A DNA stretch of 61,062 nt, from assembly GCA_022565155.1 (NCBI GenBank), contig JADFKB010000007.1, positions 1 to 61,062 on the forward strand. Direction: 5' to 3'. Position 1 is the stretch's first letter. Every line of letters begins with the position of its first letter. The position numbers were made by a program, and so were the translations under genes. Origin of the DNA: Chloroflexota bacterium (lineage in GTDB: Bacteria > Chloroflexota > Dehalococcoidia > DSTF01 > RBG-16-68-14). Below the pieces are notes generated by a model that was given only the letters and a program-made list of their open reading frames with translations, searched no databases and was not told the origin of the DNA. Positions 52,907 to 60,158 of this stretch are shown piece after piece.

Positions 52907-52995
52907 GCCGGAATGGTGGAAATGGCAAACACAGCAGCCTGGAAAGCTGCCGTGGCGAGAGCCACTTGCGGGTTCGAATCCCGCTTCCGGCACCA
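52907..52995 (+). tRNA. Class II tRNA, anticodon GGA (Ser) on a Leu-like body, CCA encoded
   Basis: Acceptor GCCGGAA/TTCCGGC; D-stem GTG/CAC; anticodon arm GCAGC-CTGGAAA-GCTGC; variable arm GTGGC-gaga-GCCAC; T-arm GCGGG-TTCGAAT-CCCGC; A73 then CCA. Confidence 0.9.
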
Positions 52996-53065
52996 GATAG
53001 CCAGTTGATGGGGAGGGCAGTGATGAGACCGTCCCTCCCCTGCCAGACAAGGAGAGCTTACCTCC

Positions 53066-54099
53066 ATGTCCACGCAATCCATTGTACCACCACCGCCGAT
53101 AGTCGGCGAACTTCAAGCAATATTCGACGCTCTGCCAGACGATGAGCTGCTGGCGCAACTTGGGAGCGACTCTAAGCAGCTCGGCCGTCCTAAGTACCCG
53201 GTTGATGTCCTCTGGCGCTGCTACATCACCTACTACAGCCTCGGCCTCGATTCGATTTCGGCCTTGCTGCGTCTGTTGAGCGACAATCCGTTCATCGCCG
53301 GCGTCTGTGGCATTCCTGATGCTGAATCGATGCCTAGTCAACCGACCATGAGCCGCTTCGTTGCCAAGCTTGCCCAGCGACGTTTCCTTGTCACGCTGAG
53401 AGACGTTCAGCGCGCCTTGACTCAGATACTTTTCGACACGCTGCCGGGATTCGGTAAGTCGGTCGCGATCGACAGCACGCACATGAGGGCTGGAGCAACG
53501 CCAACAAGAAGGGCAAGCCACGGCGAGGCTCCGTCCGACGCCAACGACCTAAGATCGGCAAGGTGAGCGACCCCGACGCTGGCTGGTGCGTCAAGCGAAA
53601 CACCCACGGCAAGAACCAATACACATTTGGCTACAAGGCGCACCTTCTTGTCGATGCGATTTACGAACTGCCAGTCGCAATCGATGTCACCGCCGGCAAC
53701 GTCGCCGATGTGAAGATGGCTGCACCCCTGTTGAGGCAGGCGCGATTTGCTCACACGTTCATGCCTGATTACGTCCTTTGCGACGCCGGATACTCCAGTG
53801 AGAAGCTTCAGCGCGCGATCAAGAAACAGTACAGGGCCACGCCCATCATCGATCCCAATCCCACGCACAAGAAGGCGATTTTGCGGCAGGAGGCCATACC
53901 GGACTGGAAGGAGCTTTATGCTGATCGCGCTTCGGTCGAGCGGGTTAATGCCCGGATGAAGGGCCACTTCAAACTGGACGCGGTGCGCGTTCGGGGCCGC
54001 ACGAAGCTTCGAAGCCACGCTTTCATGTCCGCAATCGCGCTCTTGGGCCGCGCAGTAGCCTTCCCTGACCGGCCCCGTCAATGTGTTCGGGCACCCTAG
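53066..54099 (+). pseudogene. IS5/IS1182-like DDE transposase split by a -1 frameshift near 53489-53492
   Basis: SVAIDSTHMRA then, in the other frame, WSNANKKGKPRRGS...GKVSDPDAGWCVKRNTHGKNQYTFGYKAHLLVDA...YADRASVERVNARMKGHF; appears as ORFs 53066..53566 and 53563..54099. Confidence 0.9.
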
Positions 54100-54100
54100 A

Positions 54101-54853
54101 TCAACCCTCATCAAACTGCCGAACATTGTCATCCTCTTCGCCAGTGTCTTCGGTGTTAACGCGTTCCTTTCGCTCTGCGAGTTGCTGAGGAAGGACAAAG
54201 ACGTACCTAAAGAACCAAGACGCGAACTCAACAATCTCTTCGGCATCTAGCCGCGTGTTCCATTGCTTTTCCGTTCCACCGTGAGCACCCAACTTCCCGC
54301 CGAGACGGGCTTCGTGCGCCCAATTCCGTAGCTCTGGCGTGATCCGGTGTTCCGTGGCTAGGTGTTCAATTCGCTTGTAGAGAACTTTCTTGCTGTACTT
54401 GGCGCGTTCGTCTTCTGGTTCGATCTCCTCTCCGAGAATTCTGGTCGCCTCCTCCAAGGCCCTGCGGCACATCAGCACACACCCGTCCCATATGCCCTCG
54501 TTACGCGACTTGAGCGCCTGCCGAAAGGCGATTGTCACATCTGGGGGTAAGAGTTCATCTGGCTCTTCTTCCAACCCTGGATGGACCTCGATTTCTTTTC
54601 CCTCGTCATCGAAGATTACCGCCACGCTCCCGTTACAGTCCTCATTGCGGCATCTGTCGAAGCGAATGTTCAGGCCACTCGACTTGCCAAGGTTCAGGGT
54701 TCCTATGTTGGTTCCCGCCAATAACGTCGTGAGTGTGTCATAGGTCGATACTGCTTTGCAGTGCGGACACCTTCTTGATGGCATGACTACCTCCTCCGAT
54801 ATATCAGACTGGAGGCAATCTACCATTTCCGTGAAGTTTTCAGGCATTTTCAA
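54101..54853 (-). CDS. DUF4145 (HEPN-like) protein with N-terminal zinc ribbon
   Basis: RRCPHCKAVS...CRNEDCNGSV...CVLMCRRALEEATRILG...HRITPELRNWAHEARLGGKLGAHGG; Met at 54784 (MPSRRCPHC) also possible. Confidence 0.8.
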   Translation of the reverse strand: MKMPENFTEMVDCLQSDISEEVVMPSRRCPHCKAVSTYDTLTTLLAGTNIGTLNLGKSSGLNIRFDRCRNEDCNGSVAVIFDDEGKEIEVHPGLEEEPDELLPPDVTIAFRQALKSRNEGIWDGCVLMCRRALEEATRILGEEIEPEDERAKYSKKVLYKRIEHLATEHRITPELRNWAHEARLGGKLGAHGGTEKQWNTRLDAEEIVEFASWFFRYVFVLPQQLAERKERVNTEDTGEEDDNVRQFDEG

Positions 54854-54879
54854 CCTCTCTCGACTTTTGAATAAGGCTC

Positions 54880-55289
54880 TACTGGACCGACCCGCTGATC
54901 GTGGAGGAGGAGGGAGGGCATCTCCTCACCGACGTGCTGCCGCTCAAGGACAGCCCTCAGCTCAAGCTGGCCACGGCGAGGCCGCGATCACGCCGGAGCT
55001 TTCCCTGCTGCCGACGCCCGGCCATACGCCCGGCCATTGCTCAGTCGCCGTCGCGTCGGCGGGCGAGACGGCGATCATCTTAGGAGACGTCGCCCATCAT
55101 CCGCTGCACCTGGAATGTATCTGGATCGCCGCGGTCGACGAGCTGCCGAGAGTCTCGCGCAGAACGAAGCGGGCGCTAACGGAGCGGCTGATCGAGGAGC
55201 ACATGCTGGTCGCGGCCGGCCACTTCGCATCGGGAAGCTTCGGGCGCATGGTGCGAGCCGACGGACAGCGGCGCTGGCAGCCGCTCTAG
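54880..55289 (+). pseudogene. MBL-fold metallohydrolase, 3' part, with additional frameshift at ~54971-54976
   Basis: WTDPLIVEEEGGHLLTDVLPLKDSPQLKLA then, -1 frame, GEAAITPELSLLPTPGHTPGHCSVAVASAGETAIILGDVAHHPLHLE. Confidence 0.88.
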
Positions 55290-55292
55290 GCG

Positions 55293-56120
55293 CTACTCCA
55301 CCAGCGGCGGTTCGACCGATAGCGCTGGGTCGTTCGGGCGGGAGACATCGATGCGCAGCTCCCAGGTGGTCGGGGCCGGCAAACCCAGTTGCTCCAGAAT
55401 CTCCACCTCATCGACAACCGTGCCCGACATGAGCAGGCGCACCGGCCAGGACCCGTCTGTCGCCAGCCAGAGATCCCAGGCCAGGTCATCCACATCGTAC
55501 AGAGCCTGCTTGCCACCCAGGAACGACTGCATGAACGCCAACCCCTCGGCGCCCACTTGATAATGATTAGCACGCACCGCGTTGATGAACTCCTGCGTCG
55601 ATGGCAGGTTGAGCACGTTGGCGCGAACACGCTCAAACTCCGGCCCGCCGAGGAACTGCGGCTGGACCGACGTGAACGCGGTATCCAGCAGCGCCGCGAC
55701 GGCGAGATCATCCGGCGTCGTCTGCCGCCAGCCCTCGTCGGCGCGCCGATACCAGGCCTTCTCGCCGATGATCACCACCCTCTCGATCAGCACGCCGTCG
55801 CCTAGCTGTGTGGTATAGGTGAATGCATGGCGATCGGGCGACTGGAAGTCGCCCTCGGTCGAGACGAACAGCTCGTTCGGGTCGCCGCCGGACGCCGCGC
55901 CGCTCATCGTCAACGATGCGACGTAGTGGAAGCGCTCGAGCGGGATCGCTCCTGTACTAACAACGGTCGCCGTCGGTTTGGCGCCAATTGCCGTCGGCGC
56001 GGCGTCTGCGCCGCTTTCGCCGCCGCAAGCGGATACGAACGCCACCAGCAACAGGCCGCCAGCGACGGCGGCCTGCGTAGCGGCGAAGCGATACGCCCGA
56101 ACTCTCAACATCCCTCGCAT
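55293..56120 (-). CDS. Lipoprotein (LppX/LolA-like fold possible)
   Basis: Lipobox LLVAFVSACGG; FHYVASLTMSGAASGG...IGEKAWYRRADEGWRQTTPDD. Confidence 0.75.
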   Translation of the reverse strand: MRGMLRVRAYRFAATQAAVAGGLLLVAFVSACGGESGADAAPTAIGAKPTATVVSTGAIPLERFHYVASLTMSGAASGGDPNELFVSTEGDFQSPDRHAFTYTTQLGDGVLIERVVIIGEKAWYRRADEGWRQTTPDDLAVAALLDTAFTSVQPQFLGGPEFERVRANVLNLPSTQEFINAVRANHYQVGAEGLAFMQSFLGGKQALYDVDDLAWDLWLATDGSWPVRLLMSGTVVDEVEILEQLGLPAPTTWELRIDVSRPNDPALSVEPPLVE

Positions 56121-56123
56121 GGT

Positions 56124-56158
56124 AACGATGCCGCCCGCTTCGGGCGAGCCGCATCGTT
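56124..56158. other. Nested inverted repeat in divergent intergenic region
   Basis: AACGATGC ... GCCCG-ctt-CGGGC ... GCATCGTT. Confidence 0.55.
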
Positions 56159-56211
56159 GACCGACAGCGCCGCGCGAGGCTATGTTGGAGTCAGCAGTCA
56201 GAGGAGACTAC

Positions 56212-57069
56212 ATGCCCACACCCCTCACGCATCGACTAGGCAACCTCGATCTGCAGATCCTCAGCGACGGCACGCTCTACCAAGACGCCGGCGCGGTCTT
56301 CGGCGTGGTGCCGCGCATCATGTGGGAGCGCATCACCGGCCCGCCGAATGAACGGAACCAGATGCCGCTGGGCCTGAACTCACTGCTCGTTCGCTCTTAT
56401 GACAAGCTGATACTGATCGAGACCGGCGTTGGCGACAAGGAAGGCCATCGTCGCCAGGCCACGCCCGCGCAGGACGGCAACCTGCTCTCGGCCCTGGCGT
56501 CCATAGGCACGTCGCCGGACGACATCGACGTGGTGATCAACACCCACCTGCACTCCGACCACTGCGGCTGGAACACGCGCGAATCGGACGAGGGCCAATT
56601 GGTACCGACGTTCCCCAACGCCCGCTACCTGATCCAGCAAGGCGAGTGGCACGCGGCCACCCAGCCGAACGAGCGCACCCGCGCCACGTATCTGCAGGAG
56701 AACCTGCTGCCGCTGAAAGAGTCAGGGAGGCTGGAGCTGATCGACGGCGAGACCGCCGTCACGCCGGAGGTGACGATCATCCCAACGCGCGGCCACACCG
56801 AGGACCACGCATCCGTGGTGCTGACGTCCGGCGGCGAGACGGCGGTCTACATCGGCGATATCGTGCAACACCACGTCCAGTTGGAGCGCACGGCCTGGGT
56901 CTCGGCGTTCGACGTGATGCCACTCGTTTCAATGGAAACGAAGAAACGCATCGTCGACCAGGCGATCCGTGAGCGCCAGCTCGTCATCAGCGTCCACTGC
57001 CCGTTTCCCGGGCTGGGGCATATGACACGCAGCGAGGACGGGCGGCGGCATTGGGCGCCGATCGAATGA
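56212..57069 (+). CDS. MBL-fold metallohydrolase (paralog of the interrupted 51563 gene)
   Basis: VVINTHLHSDHCGWNTRESDEGQLVPTFPNARYLIQQGEW, GDIVQHHVQLE. Confidence 0.94.
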   Translation: MPTPLTHRLGNLDLQILSDGTLYQDAGAVFGVVPRIMWERITGPPNERNQMPLGLNSLLVRSYDKLILIETGVGDKEGHRRQATPAQDGNLLSALASIGTSPDDIDVVINTHLHSDHCGWNTRESDEGQLVPTFPNARYLIQQGEWHAATQPNERTRATYLQENLLPLKESGRLELIDGETAVTPEVTIIPTRGHTEDHASVVLTSGGETAVYIGDIVQHHVQLERTAWVSAFDVMPLVSMETKKRIVDQAIRERQLVISVHCPFPGLGHMTRSEDGRRHWAPIE

Positions 57070-58163
57070 GCGGCGACACCCTCCGCCAGCTCCCGCTCGC
57101 CGAACGGCACCGCGAACTTGGCGCGCGCTTCGCGCCCTTCGCCGGCTGGGCGATGCCCGTCCAGTACAGCGGCATCGTGAAAGAGCACCACGCCGTCCGC
57201 GAGCGCGCCGGTGTCTTCGACGTCTCGCACATGGGCAGGCTCTTCGTGAGCGGCGCACAGGCCGGCCGTGCGTTGCGCCGAGCCGTCACCTACAACGTCG
57301 AGGCGCTGGAGGAGGGCGAGGCGCACTACGCGCTGATGTGCAACGAGGACGGCGGCATCCTGGACGATCTCTTCGTCTACCGGCTCGCTTCCGAGCGCTA
57401 CCTCGTCGTCAACAACGCCGCCAACGCATCGCTAGGCCGGGAGCGCATCGCCTCGGTGCTCGAACCCGGCGTCGAGCTGGAAGATCGGCAGGAGTCGACA
57501 GTGATGCTAGCGCTTCAGGGCCCGCAGGCGATCGCAATCCTGTCACGCGTTATCGACGGCGAGCCGCCGGCGCGCCGGCGCTGCGTCGAGGTCGACTGGC
57601 TCGACTCGACGCTGTTCATCTGCCGCACCGGCTACACGGGCGAGGACGGCGTCGAACTGGTGGCGCCGGTCGAGGCCGGCGGCGCGCTGCTAGAGCGGCT
57701 GGTGGCGGAAGGGGTCGTCCCCTGCGGCCTGGGCGCGCGCGATACGCTGCGGCTGGAAGCGGCGCTGCCGCTCTACGGCAACGACATCGATACGGACACC
57801 AGCCCGTGGGAGGCCGGCCTCGGCTTCGCCGTCAGCCTGGACGACGGCGCCGAGTTCGCCGGCCGCGCCGCGCTGGCGACCGTGCACGAGTCGCCACCAG
57901 AGCGAAAGCTCGCCTGCCTACAGGCACAGGGGCGCGGGATCATGCGTGCGGGCTGCTCCATCTTGCACGGCGGCCGGACAGTGGCTAGCATGAGCAGCGG
58001 TGGCTTCTCGCCCACGCTCGGCGTCAGCATCGGCATGGCGTACCTGCCGGTCGAACTGGCGCAGAAAGGGACGGAGCTGGAGGTGGACGTACGAGGCAAA
58101 CCACTGGCCGTCGCAGTCGTCCCGCGACCGTTTTATCGGCGGAAGAGGGCCGGACAGACCTAA
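57066..58163 (+). CDS. gcvT: Glycine cleavage system T protein (aminomethyltransferase)
   Basis: LAERHRELGARFAPFAGWAMPVQYSGIVKEHHAVRERAGVFDVSHMGRL; YTGEDGVELV; GLGARDTLRLEAALPLYGNDID. Confidence 0.97.
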   Translation: MSGDTLRQLPLAERHRELGARFAPFAGWAMPVQYSGIVKEHHAVRERAGVFDVSHMGRLFVSGAQAGRALRRAVTYNVEALEEGEAHYALMCNEDGGILDDLFVYRLASERYLVVNNAANASLGRERIASVLEPGVELEDRQESTVMLALQGPQAIAILSRVIDGEPPARRRCVEVDWLDSTLFICRTGYTGEDGVELVAPVEAGGALLERLVAEGVVPCGLGARDTLRLEAALPLYGNDIDTDTSPWEAGLGFAVSLDDGAEFAGRAALATVHESPPERKLACLQAQGRGIMRAGCSILHGGRTVASMSSGGFSPTLGVSIGMAYLPVELAQKGTELEVDVRGKPLAVAVVPRPFYRRKRAGQT

Positions 58164-58173
58164 AGGTCTGTCC
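58152..58173. repeat. Palindrome GGACAGACC-TAAA-GGTCTGTCC with the gcvT stop codon in its loop
   Basis: Read directly; TAA 58161-58163 is the gcvT stop. Confidence 0.75.
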
Positions 58174-58301
58174 CTACGATGCAGGGCTCAGGGTAACCGG
58201 CCGATGCAACGTCATTCTGAGCAACGCGAAGAATCTAGGCCGAGAATTGAATCGATTCGATTGCAACCAATCAACTCCCAGGTTAAAGGGCTGAACAACA
58301 C

Positions 58302-58703
58302 ATGAACACCCCCACAGACCTCAGCTTCTCCAAAGAGCACGAATGGGTGCGGGCGGAAGGCGACATCGCCACGATCGGCGTCACCGACTACGCCCAGGAT
58401 CAGCTCGGCGACATCGTCTACCTCGACCTGCCGTCGCCCGGCGATAGCCTGTCGCAGGGCGCCAAGATGGGCGAGATCGAGTCGGTCAAGGCCGTCTCCG
58501 ACCTCTACGCTCCTGCCGGCGGCGAGGTGCTGGAGATGAACCAGGCCGCGATCGACGCACCGGAGCTGGTGAACGAGGAGCCGTACGGGCGCGGCTGGCT
58601 GGTCAAGCTCCGCCTGAGCGACCCAGCGCAGATGGACAGCCTCCTCTCCGCCGAAGCGTATGACGAGCTGATCACGCGCGAGATGGAGGAGAACACGGAC
58701 TAG
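58302..58703 (+). CDS. gcvH: Glycine cleavage system H protein
   Basis: SKEHEWVRAEGDIATIGVTDYAQDQLGDIVYLDLPSPGDSLSQGAKMGEIESVKAVSDLYAPAGG. Confidence 0.98.
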   Translation: MNTPTDLSFSKEHEWVRAEGDIATIGVTDYAQDQLGDIVYLDLPSPGDSLSQGAKMGEIESVKAVSDLYAPAGGEVLEMNQAAIDAPELVNEEPYGRGWLVKLRLSDPAQMDSLLSAEAYDELITREMEENTD

Positions 58704-58712
58704 GCGCGTCTA

Positions 58713-58762
58713 CCAGCACGCCGAGCCTGTCGAGGCGCTCAACCTCATGCCGGGCGTGCTGG
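58713..58762. repeat. Imperfect inverted repeat after gcvH
   Basis: CCAGCACGCC ... GGCGTGCTGG, enclosing GAGCCTGTCGAGGCGCTC. Confidence 0.6.
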
Positions 58763-58838
58763 CCCCCTTCGGCAAGCCCGCCTGCAGCGGGCAAGCACCG
58801 GGTAGCGATCGGCAACACCAGATAATATAGGAGCAAGG

Positions 58839-60158
58839 ATGGCCCACCCCTACATACCGCTCACCGACGACGACCGCCAGGCGATGCTGTCGACGATCGG
58901 CGTCGCTTCTACTGACGACCTCTTCACCGAAATCCCCGCCAAATACCGCGACCCGGTGTTCGACCTGCCCGCCGCGCTCTCCGAGGTCGAGCTGCTGCGC
59001 GAGATGTCGGCGCTGGCCGGCCGCTCGACCAGCGGTCTGCCTAGCTTTCTGGGCGCCGGCGCCTACCAGCACTTCATCCCCAGCACCGTCGCCCACATCA
59101 CCAGCCGCGGCGAGTACCTGACCGCCTACACTCCGTACCAGCCCGAGATTAGCCAGGGGACGCTGCAAACGGCCTTCGAGTTCCAGTCGCTCGTCTGCGA
59201 GCTGACCGGCATGGAGGTGGCGAACGCCGGCATGTACGACGGAGCGAGCGCGCTGGCCGAAGCCTGCCTGATGGCCTGCTCCGTTACCGGCTGCGACCGC
59301 ATCCTGCTGCTCGATACGATCCATCCGCACATCATCGAAACCGTACGTACCTATGCGGCCGGACGCGGGCATGAGGTGCAGGTCGTGCCGGCTACCGACG
59401 CTACGGTGAGCGACGGCGACGCCTGCCTGGCAGTCCAGCAGCCGAACTTCTTCGGCTACCTCGAAGATCTGCAGTCGCTCGGCGAGGCGGCGCACGAATC
59501 GGGCGCGCTCTTCATCGTCTCGGCCGATCCTGTCAGTCTCGGCCTGTACAAGCCGCCCGCGGAGTTCGGCGCGGACATCGTCGTCGGCGACGGCCAGCCG
59601 CTGGCGTCGCCGCCCAACTTCGGCGGGCCCTACGTCGGCCTCTTCGCCTGCCGGCAGCAGTACCAGCGCCACATGCCGGGCCGCATCGCCGGCCGCACGA
59701 CCGACCTGGACGGCCGTACCGGCTACGTACTGACGCTGCAGACTCGGGAGCAGCACATCCGCCGCGAGCGCGCGACCTCGAACATCTGCACGAGCACACA
59801 GCTCGTCGCGCTGGCGTTCACCGTCGCACTGAGCACGCTGGGCAAGCAGGGCCTGCGAGGCATGGCGGAGCTCTGCTACCAGAAGGCGCACTACGCGGCC
59901 GAGCGGATCGCCAGGCTGCCGGGGTATAAGCTAGCGAACCACCTTTCGACAGGCTCAGGGGAGGGGTTCTTCCAGGAGTTCGTCGTGCAGTGCCCGCTAT
60001 CGCCCGAAGAGGTGAACAAGCGGCTATTGAAGCAGGGCATGATCGGCGGCTACGACGTGTCGGACCGCGTCGATAACGGCCTGCTGCTCTGTTTCTCCGA
60101 ACTGCACAGGCGAGAAGAGATCGACCGGCTAGTGGAGGCGCTGGGAGCAATCACATGA
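58839..60158 (+). CDS. gcvPA: Glycine dehydrogenase (decarboxylating) subunit 1
   Basis: SFLGAGAYQHFIPSTVAHITSRGEYLTAYTPYQPEISQGTLQTAFEFQSLVCELTGMEVANAGMYDGASALAEA. Confidence 0.98.
   Translation: MAHPYIPLTDDDRQAMLSTIGVASTDDLFTEIPAKYRDPVFDLPAALSEVELLREMSALAGRSTSGLPSFLGAGAYQHFIPSTVAHITSRGEYLTAYTPYQPEISQGTLQTAFEFQSLVCELTGMEVANAGMYDGASALAEACLMACSVTGCDRILLLDTIHPHIIETVRTYAAGRGHEVQVVPATDATVSDGDACLAVQQPNFFGYLEDLQSLGEAAHESGALFIVSADPVSLGLYKPPAEFGADIVVGDGQPLASPPNFGGPYVGLFACRQQYQRHMPGRIAGRTTDLDGRTGYVLTLQTREQHIRRERATSNICTSTQLVALAFTVALSTLGKQGLRGMAELCYQKAHYAAERIARLPGYKLANHLSTGSGEGFFQEFVVQCPLSPEEVNKRLLKQGMIGGYDVSDRVDNGLLLCFSELHRREEIDRLVEALGAIT

Larger units (their letters stand above)
51987..54879 (+). mobile_element. 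Cargo-carrying insertion element, ~2.9 kb, DDE transposase
   Basis: Perfect 14-bp TIRs AGCCTTATTCAAAA (51988-52001) and TTTTGAATAAGGCT (54865-54878), flanked by TACT (51983-51986 / 54880-54883); removal restores EQEWQYWTDPLIVEE in frame. Confidence 0.9.

Noticed and set aside
53480-53500. Programmed -1 frameshift in the transposase
   Set aside because: Sequence ATG AGG GCT GGA has no X-XXY-YYZ slippery heptamer or obvious poly-A; mutation or sequencing error preferred, though IS families with recoding exist.
52238-53521. 427-aa - strand ORF inside the element
   Set aside because: Overlaps tRNA, cargo ORF and transposase on the opposite strand; no recognisable domain.
54880-54883. Longer target duplication at the element ends
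   Set aside because: Only TACT with one intervening C at each side fits both the TIRs and the restored MBL reading frame; longer matches fail.
56120-56211. Glycine riboswitch before the gcv operon
   Set aside because: Region too short and lacks recognisable glycine aptamer motifs.
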